A program made the position numbers and the translations under genes. The notes beneath the pieces were generated by a model. It saw only the letters and a program-made list of their open reading frames with translations, was not told the DNA's origin and ran no database searches. From Scilla litardierei (taxonomy: Eukaryota; Streptophyta; Magnoliopsida; Asparagales; Asparagaceae), in contig CM061140.1 in NCBI GenBank assembly GCA_030789695.1, forward strand, positions 82,646,422-82,710,421: DNA of 64,000 nucleotides, read 5' to 3'. Below, in pieces: positions 43,431-54,926 of this stretch; the first letter of the stretch is position 1; the number at the start of each line of letters is the position of its first letter.

Positions 43431-44989
43431 TGACGTGCGTTTATATTTCATATATTCACGCACGTTTTCTTTTGTGTTTCTCCGTGTTTTTCCGCCGTCT
43501 TTTATTTGTTTTCTTGTATTTTCTCGTTTTCTTTCACTTTTCTTTGTTTATCCATGATTGCAGGGGATTGACCACGTAGGGGACGTTTAACGATGATATC
43601 CCAAGTCCCTGAAGCAACGGGAGAAGTCACGCGTGATCCAGGGGGTCAAACGTCGAAGAATTCATCTTTCAACCCCTCACCCGGTCGGTTGGTCATCTCC
43701 AACCGATCGGGTGATGCACGCGTGCACCACCCGGTCTCAGCCGGAGCTCACATGGAAGTCACCCGACCGGTTCGCAGACCGGTTCAGCGGGGGCCTGTTC
43801 TCTGTTTTCTCGAGCAAAATGCCAATCGATCGGGTGACTCTCACCCGATCGGTTCATCTGTAGCTGAAGATGAAGAGCTGAAGACACGGGCGCCAAACCG
43901 ATCGCTTCACCCGACGGCTCCAAGATCCAACCGGTCACTCAAGAACTCACCCGACCGGTTCATGTGATCGGGTGAAAGCTCGCCGTTTTCTGTTATTATT
44001 TTGTAACGGATCAACCGATCGGTTGACTTTTCAACCGATCGGTTGATGCGAGAGTCTATAAATAGAACCCCTAGGGTTCCAGAAACGGGGAGCTGCTAGT
44101 TTTTTACTGTTTTCTCACTTTGTGACGGCTGTAATTGTTACTCTTTTGTAAGTTTTCAGATCTTTCTCAAATTTTAGTATTGTCTTATCTACTCTATTAC
44201 TTCCGCATTGTAATTGTCCGATTATGATTCCAACGGTTAATTTTTATTTAGATCGCTTTTTCATGGATTTTTGTGAGTAGTTCCCAAATCTGGGATTTTG
44301 GTGGAAACCCCTTCGGGGGCTCTTCCCGATGCGTTCATAGGGTTAGGAAATCGATAGGGACTAGGAATCTAACGGTTACGCGGGGTGTTTCATTGTCATC
44401 GGCGGGAAAAAGACCGCCTTTGACCGTTGGGCCAAGGGGGAATAAACTTGGCGGTTGACTCCCTAGCCATAGCTCACACCCATAGCGTAGACGTCGAATC
44501 CTAGCACGCGGGAGCGACAGGATGAGACGTTGGGAGTTATCATTGCGGGCTTAGTGCTCCCGGGATCGATCAGTGTTAATGGACACGGGAGTGCCCACTG
44601 ATCGAATCCAGGAAGTCCGGTGTATCATCCTGGGCACCGACCGGAATATCGGGCCCATGGGATGCCGGTACCACTTTCAGAGGCAACGTCTCACCATTAG
44701 ACACTAATCCCGATCGTTATCCATACCCGTAGGCCGTAACGGCGAGAGCCGCTCGTTGGAGCGGAAACCAAAGTCCCAGGTTTATTTCTTTATTGTTCAT
44801 ACCCTTTGTTTCTTTCCGTGACAACCATTTACCGATTCGGGCTAGCTCGCCCCTCGGGGTGATTTAGGTCTTACCTGACCCAAGCACAACCTTGCCTCCC
44901 TGAGTTCGATATTCCCGCACCCTACAATAACCGTGCACTTGCGGTAAACGACACCGCGCCCACACCGCAGATCGCTGGGGCGTCGGTCA
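43431..44989 (+). repeat. element D right LTR
   Basis: 1,559 bp, same length as the left LTR. Differences seen by eye are nearly all single-base, most of them transitions. Palindrome array at about 43677-44046, TATAAATAG at 44057-44065. Confidence 0.94.
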
Positions 44990-45694
44990 CCTGGCCTCGG
45001 CCAGAGGCCGGCCTGGCCTCGGCCAGAGGTCGGCCAGGCCCCCTGGCCTGGCCTGGCCTCAGCCAGAGGCCGGCCATGGCCGGCCATGGCCATTTTGGCC
45101 TTGGCCGGCCATGGCCCTTTGGCCATGGCCGGCCTCCCCCATTCACGGGGTTGGCCGCACATCCCCACCGGAGGGGGTGGCCGTGGTGGTGTTCATCGTC
45201 ATTGGCCGTAGCCAACCCCCTCCGCATGGGGAGGGAGATGCATTGCCTCCATTGCCCATATGGCTATAGATTTCATGCACCAAAATTCATCTTCCCCGAT
45301 GGGAATAACCACCATCTTCTTCTCCGGTGAAGCACCCGTTCGTCGAGGAAGTAGTTATCCTCCAATGGCCGTGCGCCAAAAAAAATAACCCACTTCAAGA
45401 ATTCGTAAACTACGCACTCCACATGAAGAGAGCGCCCATTCCCTATGAATGGAGACTCAGCATCCATGAAGAGAGCGATTTTGACGATATGAACGGTCGG
45501 TTCTTCCCATCACGGAGAGTTCCTGCCATATCTGTAATGGTAGGAGACCCTAACGTGAAAAGAACAACCGCTGCGTTCTCTCTGTCACGAAGCGTTCCTA
45601 CCATATCCATAATGGTAGGATACCCATTCGTGAAAAAGACAACGACTCGTTCATAGTTTCGACGGGGCGACGGTCTGACCGGAGCGAATCCGTA
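44990..45694 (-). other. copia C 5' leader, PBS-side part
   Basis: Resumes with the CCTGG target duplication and the GGCC array to about 45140. It continues with repeats like those of the B leader (TTCTTCTCCGGTGAAGCACCC, ATCCATAATGGTAGGATACCC). No gene. Confidence 0.78.
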
Positions 45695-45708
45695 TGGCTC
45701 TGATACCA
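45695..45708 (-). promoter_or_regulatory. primer binding site of copia C
   Basis: Minus strand TGGTATCAGAGCCA, exact initiator tRNA-Met PBS, one base from the LTR at 45710. Confidence 0.93.
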
Positions 45709-45709
45709 A

Positions 45710-46236
45710 TGTAGGATCCTGTCAAAACAACGTTAGGATCGATAAATGAAGTTGAGACTTACGCTTGCGTACGCGGCACGGTAATCTCGGAACTTCGCCC
45801 TCGGATTCGCCAGAACGGTCGATACTTCGTCACGGAGGATCGAAGCAGAGTTTCACCGCCTAAATCTCTAACTAGAAGAGGATTTTAATGGAAGGGAGAA
45901 GAAGAACATAAGGATGCCTTATGCAAACTTATGGCATGGCAAGTGTGAATGAATGCCTTACCCTTGGGTCCTATTTATAGGTTTTAGGGGTGGTTATTGT
46001 AGGAAATAACCAATTATAAGCTTATTAGTCTATAAAAGCACATTCATTTATCCTCTTCTTCATTCACTTATCAAGTGCCTTTATGCACTTATAAAGTGAC
46101 TTTTTCCACTTATCGAGTGGTCCTTTTCACACGAGAAAAGGTTCCCTTCGTGCACGCCTTCGTGCACGCGACATCTGAGGTTCGTATACCCTCATACATC
46201 CCCTCATGGGTGTATTCGTGTCGTCCATATCCAACA
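45710..46236 (-). repeat. copia C 5' LTR
   Basis: 527 bp, matching 27544-28070. TATA box on the minus strand near 45974 and palindromes near 46065-46120. Confidence 0.94.
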
Positions 46237-46241
46237 CACCA

Positions 46242-47033
46242 TGCCTTCGGCCACCACAGACACATCTCATACCGACACCCCATTTTTCCATCACTACCAC
46301 TTGGATGACGAAGCATTTTTTGATGATGATAGTGAGGATGGGGAGACTTCTCTAGGATCTGTGGGAGAGACTTTTTGTCTTGATTTGAATACACTGCATG
46401 AGTCCTACGAGAGCACCGAGGAGACTACAGAGCTCATGCATACCGTTGAGGAGGATGTGCAAGAGGGCTAGGATGCGATCGTCCACTTCTTCTACGGCTG
46501 AGCATCTGCTTGAGCATATCGCCCCTATTCGGGGAGATTTTCATACTCACTCCCACTCCACTTTTGAGTCTCGCTTTTCACTTCCTATTTCTTTAGACTC
46601 ATGTATATTTGACACACCATATCTCTCGCAGGACACAGGATCTACTTCCCTTGAGGTATGCTGCGGTGTGTCACCACCTGGAGAGCCACTTCTCATGGAG
46701 AGCGAGGATTTGGTCGTTGCTAGTATAGAGGATAACGACCCATTCTCAGGGAGTATTCGTCACCCTTTTATTATTTTTCCATCTTATGTTGACGATTATC
46801 TCTGGGATACATTTATTTTGGGAAATAATTTCTTACCATGGACTAATGTACCTCGTCCTTTACAGGTCACAGGTGGACACATACGAGGGATGCTTGGAGG
46901 TGCATTGCTTGGGTCCATTGGCACACGTGGCACAGCGCTTCTGGCGGAGCCACAGAAGGAGCAGTTAGAGCAGCTACCTGCCCCACTCCAGATCTTGGAT
47001 CCGCCTATGCTCAGGTGTATCCTAATCCAGTAG
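46242..47033 (+). pseudogene. element E ORF, 3' part, unfamiliar protein
   Basis: The frame that entered copia C at 27543 leaves it here and continues through an acidic stretch (DDEAFFDDDSEDGETS) to a TAG at 46469-46471. A second frame then stays open to 47033 with SSTSSTAEHLLEHIAPIRGD, SLPISLDSCIFDTPYLSQD, FGV-free hydrophobic segments and PRPLQVTGGHIRGMLGGALL. A frame change near 46440-46490 probably joins the two. I do not recognise the family. The position, in front of an Athila 3' UTR, would suit a shortened gag/env-like product. It could also be chance openness in part. Confidence 0.4.
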
Positions 47034-47690
47034 TGTAGAAATTTACAGCTTTCTAGTTTAGATTAGAATAATCTTGTCTCCTCTTATTGGCGAGGGGAGC
47101 GTATCTAGGGTTTGTTTTTGCATCATAATAACCCATCATGTTGTGCCCTTCTATCACTTCTCCCGCCTATACCCCACATCATCTACCGAGGAGGACGAGG
47201 ACACTTCCTCTTCTGCATTCTGACTTCTTTCTTTTCCGGTTTTCCCCCTAGCATATTTTTGCACCACATTGATCATATCATATTACTAGCCTTGTCATAT
47301 CTAGCTTGGGGGAAATCGACTTTTGTTTGTTTTGTCGTGTGATGTCATTGTGTGTCTGTTTATGTGTGTCATTTGGATGTGCTTTTGTTTCTTTTATTTA
47401 CGTGCTTCTTTTTCTTTTTCTTTATTTTTTAGTTTCGTTCGTGTGTTTTTCATGTTTTTCACCTTTTTGTGTCGGTGATCACCCCCCCCCCCCCCATTTT
47501 CTTTGACCTCCCGTATAAACTATTATTGCATTGAGGGCAATGCAAGTTTTAGCTTGGTGGAGTCGTACTTCGTGCGTCATTTGTGTCGTTTTTCTTCGTT
47601 TTTGAGTCGTTTTCCATCGTGGTTTTCTTTTTCTTCTCATCTTTTATCCTCTCTCTCCTAGAGATGACCCCATATGATGAATTGCCACCG

Positions 47691-47766
<76 letters not shown>

Positions 47767-48905
47767 CATAGCTTCGATAACCGCTTTCACTAACCCTAGG
47801 AAATCGAGTCCTACTGCATTTATGCTTCATGGGTCCACTTTGCTTTTTATGTGAGTCATGTTTCGTGACTAGCTAGTGGTGTGCTTCTACTTTGTGATGT
47901 TGATTTATATACCTATCCTTGGTTGACCCCTAGATTATCATGTTTCGATTTGAATTTGGGGTATTTTCTTCTACTGTCTGCTTCTTTATGCATGATATAT
48001 ATGTATCGTATGCTTCGTTTCGCATGTGTCGGGATTCCACAATTAAGGACTAGGATAACCCATTTAGCCCAAGCTCTAATTTGCGAGAATTATTTTCTTT
48101 GCCCAAGTGTTCAGATTCTGAATTCCTTTTTATTTTACTTGGTGCAAATCCACTCGTCGTGTACCGTTCTCCCACTTGGGAGAGTACACATGTATATATC
48201 CCAATATCCAAAAATCCAAAAAAAAGAGAAAAGAAAAACCCAAAAAAAGATAAGAAAAGAGAAAAGAAAAAAATATGTATATCCAAAAAAGCCAAAAAAA
48301 TACAAATACCCAAAACCTAAAAAATTACAGTGTGAATATTTTTCCTATCTACCGAGAATAAAGGGAAGGCGAGAATTTGCACCGAGTGCTCTACTCCACA
48401 TCTTCTCAACCTCCATCATTTTCGAAAACACTTGGCATAGGGACCTTGTAGCGATTATCTAGGCTATAGTGTGGTGATTTCCTTGTCCCTAGCTGTGGAG
48501 TCCCCGATGCATGATACGCTTCTATCCGTATACTCTTCTCATGCATGATTGAGCTAATATTCACCACAATTTCAAATTGAATCGATATTTGGGTCTTTCT
48601 TTGGGTATGTGTATATGGAGCCTTATTGCAAAATGTAGATAGCGACACCATCTGCTAGCGCACGACCACACTCACTCGCGCTTCACTGCGTGGGCCCACG
48701 ACACTTGTTTGGACTCACATTCCTTGGTTTGGTGTTGTGTTTTGTCGTATGCTTGCTTAGTGTGGCGTGTTTGATTTTGTTGGCTCTGATAGGCGATCTA
48801 GGATTTTGTTTTCTCTTTCTGTCTCTTTCTCTCTATTTTGCCCTCCGAGCTCCTACTCTCACTCGTCGTCCTCGAGGACGAGGAAGGGTTCAGCTTGGGG
48901 AATTT
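47034..48905 (+). other. element E 3' UTR with microsatellite and polypurine tract
   Basis: Homologous to the D 3' UTR. Hairpin TTGCATT, GAGGGC, AATGCAA at 47526-47545; poly-C run near 47481-47495; AC repeat 47693-47762; complementary arms ACTTGGTGCAAAT near 48137-48149 and ATTTGCACCGAGT near 48376-48388 around an A-rich block; palindrome TCTCCCACTTGGGAGA at 48168-48183. AGCTTGGGGGA-like copies lie at 47303 and 47551. The polypurine tract AGCTTGGGGAA is at 48892-48902, directly before the right LTR. No gene. Confidence 0.75.
47693..47762. repeat. (AC)35 microsatellite
   Basis: Uninterrupted AC dinucleotides, about 70 bases. The same place in D (42286-42296) has only about five units, so the expansion is specific to E. 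Confidence 0.97.
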
Positions 48906-50589
48906 TGACGAGCGTTTATATTCTATATATTCATGCACGTCTTCTTTGTGATTTTCTGTTTATTTCCATTGTTTCATACCCATTCTTTCGTGTTTTTTGT
49001 ATCTTTTCACTTTCTTCATGTTTTTGTGCGAATGCAGGAGATTTCCAGCATTGGGGACGTAAAAAGAAGATATAATGAGTCCCCAGAGCAACGGGAGGAG
49101 TCACGCGCTATCCAGAGGGCCAAACGACGAATAAATCCATATTTCAGCCCTCAACCGATCGGGTGGACACAGCCACCCGATCGGTTGATGCACGCGTATC
49201 CTACCCGGACGGCAACTAAAGAAGAGTAGCAGCCACCCGACCGGTTCCGCGATCAGGTGAACCGACGAAATTCTCTGTCTGAATGTGCTGAATTCCAACC
49301 GATCGGGTGACATCTCACCCGATCGGTTCATCTGTAGCCGATTCTCCCAAAAGACGACCCGGAGAGCTCAACCGACGACCCGCTCTCTCCAACCGCTCGG
49401 GCAATGCACCCGGTTGAAGATCTTCAAAGCTCTCACCCGATCGGTTGACTCATCAACCGATCGGGTGGCGATTTTTCTGCAGGTTTGGACCTGAACCATT
49501 AGGGTTTCGAAGTGGGGCTATAAATACACGAGGTTGGCCGACTGAAAGGGGATCTTCCGCAGTTTTTTAGGGCTTTTTGCCCCTTTCTCTTATGAGGCTT
49601 AGGTTAGTTTAGATTAGGTCTTTTGATCAATAAGCCTTGTAATGGATTGAAGAATCAAACTCAAGATAAGTATTTCTTTCTCTTATTTTCCATTATTTTA
49701 TATTGTTTTCATTTTGCTCAATGGTGAACGTTTGTATGTCTTTTCTGTTGCTTGTTTTAATGTTCTTCACCATTGAGTAGTGTCGATGAACCCTAATACG
49801 GGTTAGCGTAGAATTGATGCTTGGTTTGTTTCATTTGGCTTGGTTGCATGGCATGTGTTCGATGAAATGTGTCAATGGGGATTTCTAGCAATCTGAGTCC
49901 AATTCGTATGGCAACACACTAGTTGTGTTGGGGATTGGAGTCCGGTGTCTTGTATAGTCAAGATCTGCTTCGATGTATTGCTAGAAATCACATTCGACTT
50001 ATTTGGCCATTAGGGTTACGCGAGGGTGTTTCATTGTCATTGGCGGTAAAAACACCGCCTCTGACCGTCGGGCTAAGGGGGAATAAACTTGGCGGTTGAC
50101 CCCCTAGCCATAGCTCACATCCCTAGCGTAGACATCGAGTCCACATGCATGGGAATGGCTTGGACGAAATGTTGGGAGTTATCAGTGTGGCCTTAATGCT
50201 CCCAGTTGTGGTCGGTGTTAATGGACATGGGAATGCCCACAGTCCGAAACCGGGTAGACCTAGCGTACTGGGCATCGACCGGAATATCGGGCCCATGGAT
50301 GCTAGGTACCAACTTTTGGGGCAATGTCTCACCCTGGGTCAAGTCAAATGCCAAGTGTCATGAATGCTCTAGCCCGTGTTAGCAGGGATTCATTTCGTGT
50401 CTTTTTATTTCTTTCTTTTATTTTTACACTTCCACCCACATTGTCCGCGTAGCTAGCACACAACCTAGGCGAGGCTAGTAGCCATTCAAGCCATCCACCT
50501 CCTTGAGTTCGATAAACCCGTACCCTACACTAACCGTGCACTTGCGATAAAACGACACCGCGCCCAAACCGTAAACGGGGTGCCGGTCA
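48906..50589 (+). repeat. element E right LTR
   Basis: 1,684 bp, begins TGACGAGCGTTTATATTC and ends GTGCCGGTCA, followed by the AGCTC duplication. Palindrome array 49152-49468, TATAAATA at 49519-49526. Confidence 0.92.
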
Positions 50590-51469
50590 AGCTCTTTGAC
50601 GGCAGCAAGGTTCTTGGTGGGAGGAGGAGAACGACAGCTCTTGGCGTTGTTCCTCTGGCAGCTCTTGACGTTGGGATGGTGACTCACCGATGACAACTCG
50701 ACGTGCAGCAGCGACAACTTGGATGGTGAAGACGGCAACTTGAGGACGACAGCGGTCTTCTCTTTGGCAGCACGGGGGCATGGCACCGATGTGCTTTTGG
50801 CTTCTCTGGCGAGCTGAAAGGATCAGCATCGATGATGGGCTTCTCTTCAGTTCTCGGCAGCTTTGTGATGGATTCGAGGCTTTGGCTTGCGTGCAGCTTG
50901 ATGTTGAAGGAGGGGTTTTGCGTGAGTTATTTTTTGCCTTGAAGAAAAATATATGGCCAATTTGTTTTTGTGTATACCGCTGCTTTTTCTTTTTGTGTAA
51001 GCCCCCTCTCCTTCTTTCTGTTGGCTGCCGCAAGCTTTCTTTAGGGTTTTTGCCATGAGTGCTAGCATGAAGAATATTTGATGCTTATATAGATAGAGGC
51101 TCAGGTTTTATGGGGTAGGTTGCGGCTTGAGGAGGCTTGGACCAAGTCTAACACTCATATGACTTGAGGAGGCTTGGACCAAGTCAAACATTCATTTTGG
51201 ACCAAGTCTTATACTCATATGTCTAAGGTTCAATCGTTTTGGACCAAGTCTAAATGCGAGTGGCTAGGACTTGGTCACCACCAACTAGAAACACCAAATT
51301 GGACCAAGTCCAAAAGCCCATGGAACCCAACTTCCTCCATCATATTGACTAAGTCATCTCTTAGTGGAATTACGGGCTAGCCATTCCTGAAACACACTTA
51401 GCACACATGTTAATAGCAACACACGTTTGTCATCATCAAACTAAAGATCCTAGATCATTGCGTCCAACA
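50590..51469 (-). repeat. copia F 3' LTR, right piece (U3 side)
   Basis: Starts with the AGCTC duplication and ends GCGTCCAACA at 51469. On the minus strand this is the LTR start TGTTGGACGC. TATATAAG lies at 51091-51084 (minus). Five TTGGACCAA palindromes lie upstream of it at 51136-51307. Frames in 50600-51060 have no protein features. Confidence 0.82.
51136..51307. promoter_or_regulatory. CTTGGACCAAG palindrome array in U3 of copia F
   Basis: Cores at 51136-51146, 51173-51183, 51197-51205, 51239-51247 and 51299-51307, each TTGGACCAA, most followed by GTC. The array lies 45-215 bases upstream of the TATA box at 51084-51091 in the minus reading. Repeated palindromes in the LTR are an established Sirevirus feature. 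Confidence 0.7.
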
Positions 51470-52032
51470 ATATCCCCCTTTTGATGATGACAACCCAATG
51501 AAAGATTTGAGCAAATAGGTAGGCGTGTGTGAAGTGTGATGAAGGATGTAATGCAAATGAGTAATGCAATGAGATGTCAGCATGCACACAATATAGGAAT
51601 GGAATAAGCATGCTCGCCCTATTTTCAAGCCCCCCTTCATCAAACAATACCATATTAAGCTCCCCTTCATCAAATAATACCAAACCATCACAAATAATGC
51701 CAAATATTTCTTTCTTTTCATCTTTCTTTCTTTTCTCTCCCTTCGTTAGCATCAAAAGTGGGCTAATGAAGTCACCAAATATCACATGCAAAAATAAATT
51801 TTTATTGAGTATAGTCACTTGCATGTATTTCCTACAAAGTAGACAATTCAAGTTCAAAGAAAATCATAATGTAGACTTCACCACCATTGTGTAAGTGTGG
51901 TAATATAAACAGTCGTACCAAATATAAACAATGAAGTACAAAGGGAGATTCAATTGAGACATCAACCAAAACAATCCACATTTTTCGATTAACATGAATT
52001 TCACTAGGATTGATTTTTCCCACCTCATTAAA
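51470..52032 (-). other. copia F 3' UTR with three polypurine tracts
   Basis: On the minus strand AAAAGGGGGATAT abuts the LTR (51473-51482 is the purine core). Two further tracts of the form TTTGATGAAGGGGGG and TTTGATGAAGGGGAG lie at about 51631-51643 and 51661-51673. Multiple tracts of this kind are known in Sireviruses. A minus-strand frame at 51857-51450 crosses them and is a by-product of the repeats. No gene. Confidence 0.68.
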
Positions 52033-54926
52033 TGTCACGGTCGCTTTTTGACCGTATGTTTTTCGTGCGCATACCTTCTTGTTCGTACGCGTATTTTTGG
52101 GCCCTCCTCTTGTGTCCCAAATGCATGAAGTTATATGTCGTTGTGACCCTCTGAGAGAGTATTTATTTGTGGAATTTTTCGTGAACGTCATTTCATGGCT
52201 CATTCTCCCACAAAACAGCCTTGTTTGAAGGGGTGTCATAACTTTAGACTTCAACCTTTGATTTTTTTATTTTTAGTTTTGTTTTTCGTTCACCTAGCAT
52301 ATGAACGATCATCGTAGTCTCGATCCTCTCTTCGACACGGTCGTCTCGATATTTTTCTTGTATTTATCAGACACCGTTAGACCGACCTTTCACTCTAATC
52401 ATCTTTAATCTCTAATTAGCCTAGACTAATTCAAATTCAAACACTAATTAAATCTAATTAAATCCTATAGGAATCCTACATCGATCACATGAAATATATT
52501 CTCCTAGCTAATTGCAGCATAAGTCTACCCTTCCCCTCTCACACACTCTCTCTCCAATCAACCTAAATCTACCCTCCTTTCAACCCCTATTTAGCAATCA
52601 CCCTTCATTTTAATTATTAGCAACTCACCCTAGGGTTTTCTCACGCAACCGGCCGTCGAACCCATCCTACATCAACCCGGAACCCCACGGCCCTCTCCCT
52701 TGAGGCTGCCACTGGCCATCACCATTGGCCAAGCCCCATTGCCGACGATCTCCTCCTCCACCCGAATAAAACACCGGCAGCCCCTACACAAAACTGCCGA
52801 GCCCACCTAAAAACGGCCGGCCTTCCACCACACCCAGGCCGCACATCCTGCTGGCCATCCTAGCTCTAGCCACCCATCTTCCTCCACGTGTGGCGTCGCC
52901 CGGATTTGGCCATCACCCCACCAAACTAACCGGCCGAACACCCAGCCGCAGATTCATGCTATCGCACCACTATCTCCCTAGATTCGACACCAGCATGCTC
53001 CTTCCCCTCATGTCGCCAGCCTCCCCATGATGGCCACCTCGTGCAGATGCTCCTCCCTCTAATAACCTGCCCTCTCCCATCATCCATGGCTGCCCCATTC
53101 ATCCCCCATAATCTACCGAACCCCACTTCCCCTTGTCGGCCTCCCCTCTAGCCTCAAGCCACTCGGCCCCTAGGCCGAGCACCCCATGGCAGCCCCTGTC
53201 ATTCGTCTTCTTCCCGCGGCCACCTTCGCCGTCGTTTCGCTGCCTCTAGTAGTCGTCGTCTTTGCCGTAGTCCGATGTACCTTGCACGCTACCGGAATCC
53301 AACCCCTGACGTCGCTACCCGACGTCAGTGTAGCTCTCGCGTCGTGTTGAGGTATATCCCCGATCTATAGGAAACCCAAACACTGCATGTTTTAATAAGA
53401 TAAAAATCATGATTTTATTGTTTTGGTTAAATAACTAATTGAGATTAATAATATGGGACTATAGGATTGGTGATTGGTGATTGAGCACATCAGGAGTTCT
53501 GGACTATTGAACTGAGGATTACGGACGTTATATTAGGCAAGTGAAACTTGCTCAGATTATTGATAGGACATGTTTAGGCCAATCTGTGATTTGTGTAAAA
53601 GAGACTAGGCGGTGAAATGATAGTCCCCTAGAAGCCCATACTTGATCTAGCTTGACAACGAAGCTAGATCTGACACCATGCTTGATCTAGTTTGACAACG
53701 AAGCTAGATCCGACACCCTTGCCATGCCATGAATCATGCATATCACATGTCACGTTTATTTTGATATAACTGTATACAATTCAATATCTACTATCATACC
53801 ATCATATTGCATATCGCATGTCATTTCATGCATTGAATGTTTTGTCGTGAATGTGTAGCACACGCTACTATTGAAATGTAAGCTGCGGTAAGTAGGATTT
53901 TGACTCCTACATCATGAATAAGGCTAGATGCTCCCCTATGCCAAATAAAGAACAATTCCTGGCTTGTGTTCCAGAAGCATGAAATATAAGCTGCGGCGAG
54001 TAGGATTTTGACTCCTACATCATGAATGAGGCTAGGTGCTCCACTATGCCATATACAGAACACTTTCTGGCTCGTGATCCAGAAGATGAGCGCCAGTTCA
54101 TGCACACGTGGAGGGGTAAGGTTAAGCGGTCACTCAGCGTAGAAGTGTGCCCGTACAACAACTTCAGCTGAAAGGCGTAAACCATGTGCACGCGTGAATA
54201 CAAGTTAATCGTGAAATCGTGAAGTCTTAAATATTGTTTAGTAGCTCTTGCTATGATGGGCCATGCATTACAAAATATCATTTTCATATTTAACTGCTGC
54301 ATTCATTAATATATCATGTCATGTCATCATCATTTTTAAAACTGCTAAGTTATAGTCATCTTATAACTGTTGCACTTTACGTTTCCTTGCACAAAAGTCT
54401 CCTTTTCCCTTTTGGAGATTTTTGCTGACATGTGCCCTTTTCTCTTTGGGTGTCACATGTCAGGCTTTGAGTTTGAGGTAGTTGTTGAGGACTACCAGGT
54501 TGCTGACGTCATGCTTGAGGCTTTTGCTGACGTCCAGTTCGAGATCATCGGAGACCAGTGCTAGTCTCAGTTGGAGGTTTTTCTTAGTTGTTGTTTGTTT
54601 TCTAGTAGCTGTTGTTAGGTTGTTCGGTGCGTAGAACCCTATTTATGTTTTAGTTTCAGCCATGCTTAGGCCTTTCTTTTCAGACTCTTGTATTTATTTT
54701 ATGACTATATCTCTGGATGCATCGAATAAAGATTTGGATGTTGCTTTTGAATGTTGGTTAAATTATTGCCTACTTTCAATTATTATTTTTGTTGTTGTTT
54801 CATTGCAATGTAAGAATCTACGAATGGATGAACACACAGACGCTTATCAGATTGTAGCTTCACAGCTTCAGTCTGAGCGGACCTCTTCGCGTCTCGCCTT
54901 CCATACTTGGGAAGCGGGGCGTGACA
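52033..54926. repeat. element G left LTR
   Basis: 2,894 bp. Contains two 41-base repeats, with arms GATCTAGCTT and AAGCTAGATC seven bases apart, at about 53640-53715, and two copies of a roughly 110-base repeat containing GTAGGA, TTTTGAC, TCCTAC at about 53875-54090. No gene; ORFs here are short and lack domains. Confidence 0.85.
53640..54090. repeat. tandem stem-loop repeats in G left LTR
   Basis: Two kinds of tandem unit, each with an inverted repeat: the CTAGCTT/AAGCTAG unit (two copies here, three in the right LTR at about 60030-60145) and the GTAGGA/TCCTAC unit (two copies in each LTR). The copy-number difference shows change after insertion. Confidence 0.75.

Larger units (their letters stand above)
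34254..44989 (+). mobile_element. Athila-like Ty3/gypsy element D lacking RT, RNase H and integrase
   Basis: LTRs 34254-35812 and 43431-44989, each 1,559 bp and differing at roughly two dozen positions by eye. PBS 35819-35836, gag-protease 36005-38750, spacer with palindromes and a TATA box 38751-39755, env-like ORFs 39756-41775, 3' UTR 41776-43417, polypurine tract 43418-43427, TSD CCTGG. After the protease the sequence goes straight to the Athila-type spacer (GAGCCAACGACGTTAAAC and GGGAGGCAACCCATG near 38769-38815) that in full Athila elements follows the pol stop, so the RT to integrase block is absent. It is the innermost and probably youngest copy in the nest. Confidence 0.93.
27544..46236 (-). 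mobile_element. Ty1/copia element C, interrupted by element D
   Basis: LTRs at 27544-28070 and 45710-46236, both 527 bp and nearly identical. PBS 45695-45708, leader 33194-34253 joined to 44990-45694, gag-pol 33193-29090 (minus), 3' UTR 28079-29089, polypurine tract 28071-28078, TSD CACCA. Same family as A and B but a slightly different LTR subtype (AATGAAGTTGAGAC where B has AATTAAAGTAGAGAC). Without D it would be about 7.95 kb. The gag-pol frame is uninterrupted by frameshifts but has four nonsense codons. Confidence 0.95.
25327..50589 (+). mobile_element. Athila-like Ty3/gypsy element E, non-autonomous, interrupted by C
   Basis: Left LTR 25327-26982, PBS 26989-27006, internal 26983-27543 and 46242-48905, right LTR 48906-50589, TSD AGCTC. 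Without copia C it would be about 6.6 kb, with only 3.2 kb of internal sequence. That sequence holds one ORF region (27183-27543 joined to 46242-47033) and a long 3' UTR homologous to that of D. No protease, RT, RNase H or integrase is present. LTR U3 motif, PBS and 3' UTR show kinship with D. Confidence 0.9.

Noticed and set aside
47549..47830. Minus-strand frame with a long Val-Cys repeat
   Set aside because: It is a translation of the AC/GT microsatellite.
50587..51068. Minus and plus frames of 70-150 codons in the U3 side of the copia F LTR
   Set aside because: They lie inside the LTR, overlap each other on both strands and show no protein family features.
52620..53340. GC-rich pyrimidine-biased stretch that looked like a host gene 5' region
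   Set aside because: It is repeated at 58975-59720 in the second LTR of G and has no sustained frame.
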